Of a stretch of DNA of 40,634 nt, positions 14,750 to 24,863 are shown in pieces; position 1 is the first letter of the stretch; each line of letters starts with the position of its first letter. The notes under the pieces were generated by a model. That model searched no databases. It was not told the DNA's origin and saw only the letters and a program-made list of their open reading frames with translations. The stretch lies in the NCBI GenBank assembly GCA_029553955.1, contig JAKPJZ010000103.1, positions 1-40,634 of the forward strand, in the 5' to 3' direction. This DNA comes from Chloroflexota bacterium (GTDB taxonomy: Bacteria; Chloroflexota; Anaerolineae; SpSt-313). Position numbers and translations under genes: made by a program.

Positions 14750-15569
14750 AGGCCAGTTCAGCGGAGAGCGCGGCGCCCGCATCTGGTTCCAGGCGTGGCG
14801 GCCTGCTGCGCCCAGGGGGGTGGTCGTCATCGCCCACGGGCTGGGCGAGCACAGCGGCCGCTACAAGAACCTCGCCAATTGGCTCGTGCCGCGCGGCTAT
14901 GCCCTCTATGCCCTCGACCACCGCGGCCATGGGCACTCGAGCGGCTATCGCGGCCATGTGGACCGCTTCGGCGACTATGTCGCCGACCTGGGGCGCCTGG
15001 TCGATCAGGCGCAGGCCGAGGAGCCTGGCCTGCCGCTCTTCGTGCTGGGCCACAGCCTGGGTGGCGCCATCGCCCTCGCCTACGCCCTCGAGCGGCCGCA
15101 GGGGCTGCGCGGCGTCGTCGCCTCAGCGCCCGGCCTGCGCCGCCGCTCCGAGGTGCCATGGTTCAAGGTCCTCCTGGGTCAGGCCCTGAGCCGCCTCTGG
15201 CCCACCTTCACGCATCGCTCCGGCCTGCCCGTCAACGGCCTCTCGCACGACCCGCAGGTGGCTCTCGACTATGTGGCCGACCGCCTGGTGCACGACCGCG
15301 TCAGCGCGCGGCTGTTCACCGAGGCCGAGCGCGCCGGCGAAGAGGTCCTGGCCAACGCCGGCGGGCTGTGCCTGCCGTGCCTGCTCTTGCAGGGCGACGA
15401 GGACCAGTTGGTCGACGCCCAGGCCACTGTCGAGTTCTATGAGCGCGCTGCCGGCGCCGACAAGGCGCTGCGCGTCTACCCCGGTTTTTACCATGAGGGG
15501 CTCAACGAGATGGGCCGCGAGCGCCCACTCGGCGACCTCGCCGACTGGCTTGATGCGCATGTGGAGTGA
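14736..15569 (+). CDS. Alpha/beta hydrolase, monoacylglycerol lipase-like
   Basis: A 277-residue alpha/beta hydrolase of the Hydrolase_4 (monoglyceride lipase/lysophospholipase) type. Visible features: the oxyanion-region HGLGEHSGRYKNLANWL, the DHRGHGHSSGYRGHV block typical of monoglyceride lipases, nucleophile Ser107 in LGHSLGGAIAL, Asp223 in QGDEDQLVD and His253 in YPGFYHEGLNE. No signal peptide, so cytoplasmic. It overlaps the GHMP kinase end by 14 bases and shares its transcript. The likely substrates are monoacylglycerols or lysophospholipids. It is closed downstream by composite repeat copy D. Confidence 0.92.
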   Translation: MEHREGQFSGERGARIWFQAWRPAAPRGVVVIAHGLGEHSGRYKNLANWLVPRGYALYALDHRGHGHSSGYRGHVDRFGDYVADLGRLVDQAQAEEPGLPLFVLGHSLGGAIALAYALERPQGLRGVVASAPGLRRRSEVPWFKVLLGQALSRLWPTFTHRSGLPVNGLSHDPQVALDYVADRLVHDRVSARLFTEAERAGEEVLANAGGLCLPCLLLQGDEDQLVDAQATVEFYERAAGADKALRVYPGFYHEGLNEMGRERPLGDLADWLDAHVE

Positions 15570-15578
15570 TAGTGCGTT

Positions 15579-15893
15579 GACACACCCATCCTCCTGGCGA
15601 GCGGTCAGCGCCCGCTTTCTGGCAGCAACTCGGTCCAGCCGGCGCCACAACAGACGGACGACTCCGTTTCGCGCGGGCTGGGGCCCCCCCTACCGTTCCC
15701 CCGTCGCGGGGGAATTGGGCTGGTTGCTACCGCCCCACGTCGTTCGCTTGTCGCTTCTTGGCCATGCGGGACGCGGCTGTGCGACCCAATTCCCCCGCGA
15801 CGGGGGAACGGTAGGGGGGCCCCCAGCCACGGCACGGGCAGGCGCCTTACTGGGCCCTTGCCAGTCACCTTCTCGCCGGGGAAATCGGTGTGC
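15579..15893. repeat. Composite palindromic repeat, copy D
   Basis: The core lies at about 15681-15824, with inverted ends starting GGGGCCCCCCCTACCGTTCC and a middle carrying GCTTCTTGGCCA (the reverse complement of the middle in copy A). The outer left arm has CGCTTTCTGGCAGCAACTCG; the outer right arm has CTTGCCAGTCACC and GGGGAAATCGGTGTG. It reaches up to the ribosome site of the next gene. Confidence 0.85.
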
Positions 15894-15905
15894 CAGGAGC
15901 AGGGC

Positions 15906-18900
15906 ATGACCAAATCCTCTAGTTGGCTGCGCCAGCACGCGCTGGCCGCAGCCGCGGCGCTGGCGACGGGGCTCTACCTGTCGCGCCTGTGGTGCGAGCG
16001 CTTCTCGCAGACCAGTTGGGGCCTGCTGGCCGCGGCGCTGGCCGCGGGCCTGGCGCTCGGTGCGCTCGCCGTGCTCCTCCTGCAACGCAGCGGCCGGCCG
16101 GCCTGGCCGCTCGCCCTGCTGGCCGTCTACGCGGTGTGGCCCGCCGCCGACCCGCGCCTCGCCCTGGCTGCGGGCACCATGGCCGCCGTCGCGCTCCTCC
16201 TGGCGGCGAGGGCGGTTCATGAACCGTCGCTACAGGCGCCGTCGGGAACCCTGCGCGGGTTCCCCGGTTGGCTGCTCGACCTCCTGGCCGGCGGCGGCGC
16301 GTTGGCGCTCTACATCGCCACGCTGGCCCCGTCTGTGCAGCCGGCCGACGCCGGCGAGTTCCAGCTCGTCGCCGCGGTCCTCGGCATCGCCCACCCGCCC
16401 GGCTACCCACTCTACACCATGCTGGGCAAGCTCTTCACGCTCCTGCCCTTGGGCGACCTCGCCTGGCGGGTCAACCTCTTGGCCGCCGTCTGCGCCGCGG
16501 CGACGCTGGCCGTCGTCGCGCGTACGGTGCGCCGCGCCACCGGCTCGGCCGCCGCGGGCCTGCTGGCGGCCCTGGCGTTGGGGCTCACGCCCACCTTCTG
16601 GTCGCAGGCCACCCTGGCCAACGTGCGCAGCCTGACGGCGCTCTTCACTGCCCTGGCCATCTATTGGCTGCTGGCCTACGGCGCGGGCCGGCGGCCACGT
16701 GACCTCGTCGCCTTTGCGCTCACCTTTGGCCTGGGCGTGACCCATCACAGCTCCATCGGCCTGCTCGCCCTGCCCTTCGCTGCCTACCTGCTGGCCGTCG
16801 ACCCGCGACTCTTCATCCAGCCCCGGCGCTGGCTGGCGCCCCTCGCCGCGCTCATCCTGCCACTCGCCGTCATCCTCTACCTGCCACTGCGCAGCGCCAT
16901 GAACCCGTCCTTCGACACCCCCTCGGTGCGCACGCTTGGCGGGCTCGTCAGCCACGTCCTCGCCCTCGGCTTCCAGGGCGATTTCCTCTACTTCCTCGGC
17001 CAGCCCGCCATGATGCCCCTGCGCTGGGGCCTGCTGGCCGACGTGCTACGTATCGAGTTCGGCTGGGCGCTCGCCGCCCTCACCATCATCCTCGGCCTCC
17101 TCGCCGCGCGCCGGCGCTGGCCGTGGGCGCTGCTCTGGGGCGGCGTCGCCGCCGTCAACGCCTTTGCCGCCATCACCTACCGCGCCCCGCAGACCGTCGA
17201 ATACCTCTTGCCCGCCTACGTCGCCCTCGCCGTTGGCCTGGGGCTCGGCCTGGGCACACTGCTGGCTCGCAGAACGCCCGCCCTCTCTCCCCTTGCCGCT
17301 GCGGCAGCACCCTCACCCTCTCCCTCGGAGGGAGAGGGTGAGGGTGAAACGCCACAGCAGCGGCCAATCGGGGACGCCAGCAAGCCGCTTTCCTTCCCCC
17401 TCGCAGGGGGAACGGTAGGGGGGCTCCTCACCCCTGTGGGGGCAACGATTGGGGTCGTCCTCGCCGCCCTCGTCGCCTGCCTGGCGCTGGCCAACGGCCT
17501 GGCCGCGCTGCCCAGCTACCTGGCCCTGCACCGCGACAACTCGGCGCGCACGCAGGCCGTCGCCCTCCTCGAGGCCGCGCCCCAGGGCGCGCTCATCCTC
17601 GCCAACTGGCACCAGGCCACGCCCCTCTGGTACCTGCAGCAGGTGGAGGGCCTGCGCCGCGACGTCACCGTCACCTACGTCTACCCCGAGGGCGACACGC
17701 CCAACGACGAAGTGTGGGCGCGGCGCATCGGCGAGGCGCTCGGCCAACGCGCCGTGATCGTCACCAACCGCTACACCGAGTTCTCCGGGCTGCCCTGTCG
17801 CTTCACGCCCCTCGGCGCGGCCTGGCGTGTGGCTGATGGCAACGCTCCGGCCAGTCTGGCAGAGTTCGCCGGCACGCCGCAGGAGCTCGACGGCAGGCTC
17901 CTCTTCCAGGGCGCGCGGCTCGCCGGGCAAGACGCCGCGCCCGGCGCCGCTGTGACCGTCGAGCTCGCCTGGCGCCCGCAGCAGCCGCTGGACCGCGACT
18001 ATTCCTGGTTCGTGCACCTGGAGGGGCCGCAGGGCATCGCCGGGCAGCAGGACCTGACCTACCAGCCGGCCCAGGTCGCCGCCGGCGAGACGGTGGTCGA
18101 TACCTACCGCTTCACCCTGCGGCCCAACGCCGTGCCCGGCGAGTACCGCCTCGTCGCCGGCGCCTACATCACCTTTGCCGACGGCACCTGGCAGCGCCTG
18201 CGCACGCCCGACGGGCGCGATACGATCGAGCTGGGCGCCATCCACGTGCACCCGCGCGCCGAGGCCCCGGCCACGGCCCAGCCCCTGCGCCTGGCCTGGG
18301 CCGACGGCTCGCGGCTGGTTGGCGTCGATTATGACGATTCGGTGGCCGGGCAGCGCCGCGTCTACCTGCACTGGTACCGCCCCGCCGGTGCCACGGACCT
18401 GGACCTCACCCTCTCGCGCGGCGGCCAGCCCGCCGGCCAGGCGCGAGCCGCCGGCGGTGCCGAGGCCGGCTACCAGAGCGTGGCCTGCGACGTGCCCCCC
18501 GGCGGCGGCCTGTCGCTGGCCGTGGCGCAGGGCGGCCAGCCCCTGGCGGCCCTCGGCCCCTGGCACCTGCCCCTGCACCGCCCCCTGCCCCTGCCCAACC
18601 GCGGCCCTGGCGCGCGCTACCTCGACCTGGGCGGCGAAATGGCGCTCGTCGGCGCCCACTGGCCGGCCGCCGGCCCGCAGCCCGGCGCCCCGTTCCGGGC
18701 CGAGCTGCAGCTCCTCGCGGCGCGGCCCCTGTCGCACGACTACTCCATCTCACTCAGCCTCGAGGGCGAGGGCTGGCGCGCCCAGCACGACGGCACGCCC
18801 GCCCTGGGCGCCATCCCCACCCTCAAATGGCTGGCCGGCTGGCAGGTGCGCGACCCGCACCTCATCGACGTGCCCACCAATGCCGGCGGCCCGGCCCGCC

Positions 18901-19016
18901 TGCGCTTCGCCGTCTACGACGCCTTTGGCCTGCAGGGCCTCGCCGTCGGCGACGACCGCCTCGCCATGGCCGGCCAGGGCATGCAGGCCACGTTGTGGGA
19001 GGGCGAGCTGCGCTAG
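15906..19016 (+). CDS. DUF2723 membrane protein, glycosyltransferase-like
   Basis: A 1036-residue protein. The N-terminal half has many membrane helices and the DUF2723 signature near 140-200: LAPSVQPADAGEFQLVAAVL, GIAHPPGYPLYTMLGKLFTL. An Asp/Glu pair after the first helices is typical of PMT/GT-C enzymes that use lipid-linked sugars. The C-terminal half, after about 540, is extracytoplasmic and has two beta-type segments. ATG at 15906 has AGGAG 6 bases upstream. Two stretches look foreign: residues ~103-119 (small palindromes) and ~455-513 (Pro/Ser/Gly-rich, from inserted palindromes). Both keep the frame. It likely glycosylates surface proteins or makes envelope glycans; the donor and acceptor are unknown. 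Confidence 0.82.
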   Translation: MTKSSSWLRQHALAAAAALATGLYLSRLWCERFSQTSWGLLAAALAAGLALGALAVLLLQRSGRPAWPLALLAVYAVWPAADPRLALAAGTMAAVALLLAARAVHEPSLQAPSGTLRGFPGWLLDLLAGGGALALYIATLAPSVQPADAGEFQLVAAVLGIAHPPGYPLYTMLGKLFTLLPLGDLAWRVNLLAAVCAAATLAVVARTVRRATGSAAAGLLAALALGLTPTFWSQATLANVRSLTALFTALAIYWLLAYGAGRRPRDLVAFALTFGLGVTHHSSIGLLALPFAAYLLAVDPRLFIQPRRWLAPLAALILPLAVILYLPLRSAMNPSFDTPSVRTLGGLVSHVLALGFQGDFLYFLGQPAMMPLRWGLLADVLRIEFGWALAALTIILGLLAARRRWPWALLWGGVAAVNAFAAITYRAPQTVEYLLPAYVALAVGLGLGLGTLLARRTPALSPLAAAAAPSPSPSEGEGEGETPQQRPIGDASKPLSFPLAGGTVGGLLTPVGATIGVVLAALVACLALANGLAALPSYLALHRDNSARTQAVALLEAAPQGALILANWHQATPLWYLQQVEGLRRDVTVTYVYPEGDTPNDEVWARRIGEALGQRAVIVTNRYTEFSGLPCRFTPLGAAWRVADGNAPASLAEFAGTPQELDGRLLFQGARLAGQDAAPGAAVTVELAWRPQQPLDRDYSWFVHLEGPQGIAGQQDLTYQPAQVAAGETVVDTYRFTLRPNAVPGEYRLVAGAYITFADGTWQRLRTPDGRDTIELGAIHVHPRAEAPATAQPLRLAWADGSRLVGVDYDDSVAGQRRVYLHWYRPAGATDLDLTLSRGGQPAGQARAAGGAEAGYQSVACDVPPGGGLSLAVAQGGQPLAALGPWHLPLHRPLPLPNRGPGARYLDLGGEMALVGAHWPAAGPQPGAPFRAELQLLAARPLSHDYSISLSLEGEGWRAQHDGTPALGAIPTLKWLAGWQVRDPHLIDVPTNAGGPARLRFAVYDAFGLQGLAVGDDRLAMAGQGMQATLWEGELR
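17266..17443 (+). repeat. In-frame palindromic insertion within the DUF2723 gene
   Basis: It contains a 39-bp near-perfect palindrome (17308-17346, arms CACCCTCACCCTCTCCCTC and its complement). Further on, at about 17388-17430 on the minus strand, is a half copy of the composite-repeat core arm (CCCCCCTACCGTTCCCCC). The encoded stretch (SPSPSEGEGEGETP, then SFPLAGGTVGGLLTP) has no counterpart expected in the family. The reading frame is kept. Confidence 0.75.
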
Positions 19017-19017
19017 C

Positions 19018-19207
19018 AAACCTGACACACCAATTTCCCTGGCGGGTGACCAGCGCCTGCTTTCTGGCAAAAGCCCGGTCCAGCTCGCGCCGTGGCTGAC
19101 GGACGGCTTCTCCTGCTGCAGGCTGGGCAGACCCCTGACGGAGTTCTTGCCAATCGCCTGCCCGCCATGGAAATCGGTGTGACAGGTCTTCGCCAGACCT
19201 GTCAGGT
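19018..19207. repeat. Composite palindromic repeat, copy E, lacking the core
   Basis: It has both outer parts (CGCCTGCTTTCTGGCAAAAG, GTCCAGCTCGCGCCGTGGCT on the left; CTGACGGAGTTCTTGCCAAT on the right, and the final TGACAGGTCT hairpin) but no C-rich core. The junction GCAGGCTGGGCAGACCCCTG corresponds to the point where copy C holds the core. So this is an empty-site form of the composite. Confidence 0.88.
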
Positions 19208-19224
19208 TTGCAGTTCCGCAAGCC

Positions 19225-19253
19225 TTGCGCTTGCCGCTCTTGGCGGCTATAAT
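19225..19253 (+). promoter_or_regulatory. Promoter of the DUF1232 gene
   Basis: -35 TTGCGC (19225-19230), 17-base spacer and consensus -10 TATAAT (19248-19253), about 50 bases upstream of the GTG start. Confidence 0.75.
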
Positions 19254-19303
19254 ATGCTTGACAAGGCTGTTCGCAGGCCCGAACAGCCGGGAGGTGTGCA
19301 TCC

Positions 19304-19705
19304 GTGAGCGGACAGGACTCTGCGCCCCGCGACAAGGCCGGGCTGCTCGCCGATATCGTCCGCGAAGTGCGGCTCGTCTGGCATCTGCTGCGCGACCCTC
19401 GCGTCCCCGCCTGGACCAAGCTGATCCCATTCCTCGCGCTCGTGTACCTGGTCGTCCCCATCGACCTCATCCCCGAGCTGGCGCCGCCGGTCCTGGGCCA
19501 GCTCGACGACCTGGCGGTGATCCTCCTGGGCATGCAGCTCTTCGTATCGCTCTCGCCGGCGCAGGTCGTGGAGGAGCTGCGACGCAAGCTGCGCTTCGGC
19601 AGCTCCTGGGGCGAAGCCCAGCGCGGCCCGCAGACCGTCGATTCCACGGCCCGGCCCATCGACGAGCCACCCAAGAAGACTATCGAGGGCGGCCGGGATC
19701 CTTGA
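19304..19705 (+). CDS. DUF1232 (YkvA-like) small membrane protein
   Basis: A 133-residue protein with the DUF1232 core at about 25-75: HLLRDPRVPAWTKLIPFLAL, VYLVVPIDLIPELAPPVLGQ, LDDLAVILLGMQLF. The DLIPD-like turn (here DLIPEL) and following LDD are the family signature. Two short hydrophobic segments suggest membrane association. The C-terminal ~40 residues are polar and likely disordered. GTG at 19304 has a GGGAGGT site and a good promoter upstream. Function unknown; single-gene unit. Confidence 0.85.
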   Translation: MSGQDSAPRDKAGLLADIVREVRLVWHLLRDPRVPAWTKLIPFLALVYLVVPIDLIPELAPPVLGQLDDLAVILLGMQLFVSLSPAQVVEELRRKLRFGSSWGEAQRGPQTVDSTARPIDEPPKKTIEGGRDP

Positions 19706-19735
19706 ACCACCAAGGACACAAAGGGAGACAACCGC

Positions 19736-19764
19736 TTGTCAAGGGTTCGTAATCCGAGTACAAT
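19736..19764 (+). promoter_or_regulatory. Promoter of pdxS
   Basis: -35 TTGTCA (19736-19741), 17-base spacer, -10 TACAAT (19759-19764). Each box matches the consensus at five of six positions. About 48 bases upstream of the pdxS ATG. Confidence 0.75.
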
Positions 19765-19812
19765 GGCCCTGCATTGGGTTCGGGCCGTTTCTGGACTGTG
19801 AGGCTTGGGGCA

Positions 19813-20700
19813 ATGGCAAGGGAAACAGGGCGTTGGGCAGCGAAGGTGGACCTGGCCTGGAGGATCAAAGGCGGGGTCATCATGGATGTGGTCACGCCCG
19901 ACCACGCCAAGATCGCCGAAGAGGCTGGAGCCGTGGCCGTCATGGCGCTCGAGCGCGTGCCGGCCGACATTCGCGCCCACGGCGGCGTGGCGCGCATGAG
20001 CGACCCGGAGTTGATCCAGCGTATTATGGAGTCCGTCTCGATCCCGGTGATGGCCAAGTGCCGCATTGGGCACTTTGTCGAGGCGCAGGTGCTGGAAGCG
20101 CTGGGCATTGCCTTTATCGACGAGAGCGAAGTGCTGACACCCGCCGACGAGGCGTACCACATCGACAAGCACGCCTTCGGGGTCCCCTTCGTCTGCGGCT
20201 GTCGCAACCTTGGCGAGGCGCTGCGGCGTATTGGCGAGGGCGCGGCGATGGTCCGCACCAAGGGCGAGGCGGGCACAGGCAACGTGGTCGAAGCGGTGCG
20301 CCACGCGCGGGCGGTCTTGGGCGAGATGAAGCGCCTGCAGGCCATGCCCAGCGAGGAGCTGATGACAGCGGCCAAGGAGATGGGCGCGCCCTACGAGCTG
20401 GTGCGCCAGGTGGCCGAGACGAGGCGGCTGCCGGTGGCCAACCTGGCTGCGGGCGGCATCGCCACCCCGGCCGATGCGGCGCTGATGATGCAGTTGGGCG
20501 TCGACGGCGTATTCGTCGGCTCCGGCATCTTCAAGTCGGCCGACCCGGCGCGGCGCGCCAAGGCCATCGTCATGGCGACCAGGCACTACAACGACCCCAA
20601 GATCATCGCTGAAGTATCGAAGGGGCTGGGCGAGGCCATGCCCGGCATCGAGATCGCCACCATCCCCGAGGCCGAGCGCCTCGCCGGCCGCGGCTGGTAG
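19813..20700 (+). CDS. pdxS: Pyridoxal 5'-phosphate synthase, synthase subunit PdxS
   Basis: A 295-residue protein of the PdxS/SNZ family at normal length. Very conserved blocks: [20 protein letters not shown], the catalytic Lys in [60 protein letters not shown], and the phosphate-binding [20 protein letters not shown]. It makes PLP from ribose 5-phosphate, glyceraldehyde 3-phosphate and ammonia in a 12-mer with the glutaminase PdxT. ATG at 19813 gives the usual family start. pdxT normally follows pdxS, but the next gene here is unrelated, so the glutaminase must be elsewhere or the enzyme uses free ammonia. It has its own promoter. Confidence 0.97.
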   Translation: MARETGRWAAKVDLAWRIKGGVIMDVVTPDHAKIAEEAGAVAVMALERVPADIRAHGGVARMSDPELIQRIMESVSIPVMAKCRIGHFVEAQVLEALGIAFIDESEVLTPADEAYHIDKHAFGVPFVCGCRNLGEALRRIGEGAAMVRTKGEAGTGNVVEAVRHARAVLGEMKRLQAMPSEELMTAAKEMGAPYELVRQVAETRRLPVANLAAGGIATPADAALMMQLGVDGVFVGSGIFKSADPARRAKAIVMATRHYNDPKIIAEVSKGLGEAMPGIEIATIPEAERLAGRGW

Positions 20701-20713
20701 CCCCAGGGGGCCA

Positions 20714-20779
20714 GCACCGGGGTAGCGCGTGGCAAGCCGGTCGCCACCACGGGGCATATCACTGCGACAGGCCGCCAGG
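20714..20779 (+). other. Intergenic motif shared with 10689-10756 (unknown)
   Basis: It shares GGTAGCGCGT, AAGCCGGTCGCCACC and GCGACAGGCCGCCAGG with the gap before the second signal peptidase gene. It lies between pdxS and the GNAT-like gene. Structured RNA or small repeat; no function is assigned. Confidence 0.45.
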
Positions 20780-20868
20780 GCAGAGCGCGACACCCGGCCG
20801 CCCGTGCAGTACGCTGGGTAACGCAGCATAGGGGAGTACGAAGCAATCCGCTGGACAAGAGGTGAACG

Positions 20869-21918
20869 GTGACACGACCGTTCGGCCTGGGTGACGTGGG
20901 CCTCATATGGGCCCTGAGACAACACGGGCTTGCCCTCGATATGCAGCGCGCGGTGTTGTGGAAGGCCAACCCGTTGCAGGCTGCGCTGATGGGGCTCGTG
21001 CCGAGCTGGCACCTGAGCGCGACCAGGACCTACGTCTGCCAGGGCAAAGAGGCGAGCGAGCGCGGCTTTCTGCAAGTGTTGACCTGCCCTGAGCGTCGGG
21101 AGTGGCAGGTCATTCATTTGGCGCCTTGGGCGGCCTCCGCTGACCTCGAGAGCGGCGCTTGCTGGGTCGAGCCCCTCGTCGAGCTCTGCGGGCTGGCCGG
21201 CGAGTGGGGCGCCTGGCGCATCCGCGCCGGCGTCGCTGCGGGCGGCGCCGAGGAGGAGGCCTTCCGCGAAGCGGGCTTTGTCCCCTACACCCGCGAAGAA
21301 GTGTACGCCCTACGCGGGCTGCCCCCTGCGCCGGCAGCGGCGAGCTCGCTGCGCCCCATCATCGCCGGCGATGCCTGGCCGTTGGCGCAGTTGATCAACC
21401 AGGTCGTGCCGCCTGCGGTGCAACATGCCGAAGGTCTGAACGTATCGTGCGCCGCAGCCCCCACATTGGCGCGTCTGGGCGTGACCCGCGAGCAGGGTTA
21501 TGTGTGGCAAGACGGCGCCGACCTGATGGCGTATGTCGGCCTGAGCCGCAGCTACGAAGGCGCCTGGGCGCGAATCTTGCTCGACCCTAATGCCAGGAAG
21601 CATGCCGGCGACCTCGCGAACAGCCTCATCGCCATCGTCTCGCCGGGCCCGGCCCTGTACTGCGCCGTGCGCGAGTACCAGGCCGGCCTGCGTGGGGTGC
21701 TTTCGGGCATGGGCTTTGAGCTCGCCGGCGTCCAGGTCTGGCTGGTAAAACATACCACCCGCCCGGCCGAATGCCGTCCATATCGACAGTTGGTCGCCCT
21801 CGACAAGCGCACCGAACCCATCACCACCCCGCTGCACCCGGCCGGTGGCGCTCCACTCGAGGCCTGTTCGGAGGAAAGCAGGGGCGGCTCTCATGCCTGC
21901 CCTGAACCAGTGCCCTGA
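20869..21918 (+). CDS. Hypothetical protein, GNAT-like
   Basis: A 349-residue soluble protein, start GTG at 20869 (AAGAGGTGAAC just upstream). It has a layout seen in Chloroflexota genomes beside the SpoIIIAA-like ATPase: an N-terminal [20 protein letters not shown] block, then two acetyltransferase-like folds. [20 protein letters not shown] reads like the C-terminal strand-helix of a GNAT domain, and [20 protein letters not shown] like that of a second. No clear acetyl-CoA loop (R/QxxGxG/A) is seen, so activity is uncertain. The last ~30 residues are low-complexity and probably not conserved. The function is unknown; the GNAT assignment is tentative. Confidence 0.6.
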   Translation: MTRPFGLGDVGLIWALRQHGLALDMQRAVLWKANPLQAALMGLVPSWHLSATRTYVCQGKEASERGFLQVLTCPERREWQVIHLAPWAASADLESGACWVEPLVELCGLAGEWGAWRIRAGVAAGGAEEEAFREAGFVPYTREEVYALRGLPPAPAAASSLRPIIAGDAWPLAQLINQVVPPAVQHAEGLNVSCAAAPTLARLGVTREQGYVWQDGADLMAYVGLSRSYEGAWARILLDPNARKHAGDLANSLIAIVSPGPALYCAVREYQAGLRGVLSGMGFELAGVQVWLVKHTTRPAECRPYRQLVALDKRTEPITTPLHPAGGAPLEACSEESRGGSHACPEPVP

Positions 21919-22010
21919 GCGCAGCGAAGGGCAGCGGGTGTGCCGGCCTGCTCTGCCGTGTTCCGGACGGGCATCCGATATCTTGTGGGCGACGAGAGAG
22001 CATTGCGTGT

Positions 22011-23678
<1,668 letters not shown>

Positions 23679-23681
23679 GAG

Positions 23682-24335
23682 ATGGGTCACTTTATCACTC
23701 TGGAGGGTTCCGAAGGCAGCGGCAAGTCGACCCAGTTCCGCCTGCTGCAGACGTACCTGGCCTCGCGGGGGGTGCGCGTCCTGGCCACGCGCGAGCCAGG
23801 CGGCACGTCCATCGGCGAGCAGATTCGCGCGGTGCTGCACGACGTGGGCAACGATGCCCTGCGTCCGCGCGCCGAAGTGCTGCTCTATGCGGCGGCCCGC
23901 GCGCAACTGGTAGAGCAGGTCATCCGCCCGGCGCTAGCCGCAGGGACGGTGGTCATCTGCGACCGCTATGTCGAGTCGACCCTGGCCTATCAGGGCTATG
24001 GCCGTGGCCTCGACCTCGCGGCACTGCTCGAGATCACCCGCTTCGCCACCGGCGGCCTGCGCGCCGACCAGGTGATCTACCTCGACCTGCCCGTGGAGGT
24101 GGGGCTCGAACGCAAACGGCTGGCCCACGAGCGCGAGCACGCCGAGATCACGCGTATGGACCAGCAGGCGCTCGAGTTCTACCGGCGGGTGCGCGCCGGG
24201 TACCTGGCGCTGGCGGCGCAGGAGCCGGAGCGGTGGTGCGTGCTCGACGCGCAGCAGTCCATTGAAGCTGTCCAGGCGCAGATCCGGCAGTGCGTGGCAG
24301 CACTGCTCGCCAGCGGGGGCGACGTTCGTTCGTAG
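23682..24335 (+). CDS. tmk: Thymidylate kinase
   Basis: A 217-residue dTMP kinase. The P-loop is GSEGSGKST at 9-17. The TREPGGTSIGEQIRAVL block (substrate DR-like loop), the ICDRYVESTLAYQGYGRGLD motif and the LID region ERKRLAHEREHAEITRMD are all present. It phosphorylates dTMP to dTDP for DNA synthesis. It lies 3 bases after the SpoIIIAA-like gene and 87 bases before darA, the same tmk-darA order as in Bacillus. Confidence 0.96.
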   Translation: MGHFITLEGSEGSGKSTQFRLLQTYLASRGVRVLATREPGGTSIGEQIRAVLHDVGNDALRPRAEVLLYAAARAQLVEQVIRPALAAGTVVICDRYVESTLAYQGYGRGLDLAALLEITRFATGGLRADQVIYLDLPVEVGLERKRLAHEREHAEITRMDQQALEFYRRVRAGYLALAAQEPERWCVLDAQQSIEAVQAQIRQCVAALLASGGDVRS

Positions 24336-24422
24336 AGCCTGCCCGAGCAGAGGCGGCTCCCACGCCGCCGGCGCCGCGTTCTCGGGGTTGGGCTCCCAGC
24401 GGCCAGAAAGGAAGATGCAGAG

Positions 24423-24752
24423 ATGAAGCTCGTCATCGCGATCGTGCATTCCGACGACGCTGACCAGTTGACCCTGGCGCTCAGAGAACATGGCTTCCGC
24501 TCGACCAAAGTCAGCACCACGGGGGGCTTTCTGCGCGAGGGCAACGCCACCATCCTGATCGGCACTGAAGAAGACAAGGTAGACGAGGCGCTGGCCGTCA
24601 TCCGCCACAACTGCCACACGCGCACCGAGTACGTCAACCCTCTGCCGCCGGTCATGGAGCCCGGCGAGCTCTACATGCCCAACCCGGTCGAGGTGCAGGT
24701 GGGCGGCGCGACCATCTTTGTGCTGGAGGTGGCGCGGTACGAGAAGCTATGA
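24423..24752 (+). CDS. darA: Cyclic-di-AMP receptor DarA (PII-like)
   Basis: A 109-residue protein, the same length as Bacillus DarA (YaaQ). Conserved parts: MKLVIAIVHSDDADQLTLAL, the nucleotide-binding loop STTGGFLREGNATILIGTE and the closing PNPVEVQVGGATIFVLEVAR. By family knowledge it forms a PII-like trimer binding c-di-AMP; downstream partners are unknown. ATG at 24423 follows AGGAAG. The tmk-darA order supports the assignment. It implies that the host uses c-di-AMP, although no cyclase is in the window. Confidence 0.93.
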   Translation: MKLVIAIVHSDDADQLTLALREHGFRSTKVSTTGGFLREGNATILIGTEEDKVDEALAVIRHNCHTRTEYVNPLPPVMEPGELYMPNPVEVQVGGATIFVLEVARYEKL

Positions 24753-24863
24753 GCGAGGACGTGTACTGCGTACTACGTACTGCGCAAGGTGTGCTACACA
24801 ACGCAAGACGCCGCCCGTGCGGCCAGCCGATTACGCAGTACGCATCACGCACTACGCAGACTG
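24753..24863. repeat. Inverted repeat between convergent darA and fmdB-like gene
   Basis: CTGCGTACTACGTACTGCGC on the left and TACGCAGTACGCATCACGCA with ACTACGCAG on the right are roughly inverted. It is a TACG-rich palindrome of a further family. It may serve as a two-way terminator between the convergent genes. Confidence 0.6.

Noticed and set aside
1..19207. Spaced composite repeats as a CRISPR array
   Set aside because: The copies are kilobases apart, of varying orientation, and longer than CRISPR repeats; there are no cas genes.
18862..21117. A 751-codon open frame on the minus strand opposite pdxS and the DUF1232 gene
   Set aside because: It lies antisense to well-recognised genes; long antisense frames are expected at this GC content and the translation has no recognisable domain.
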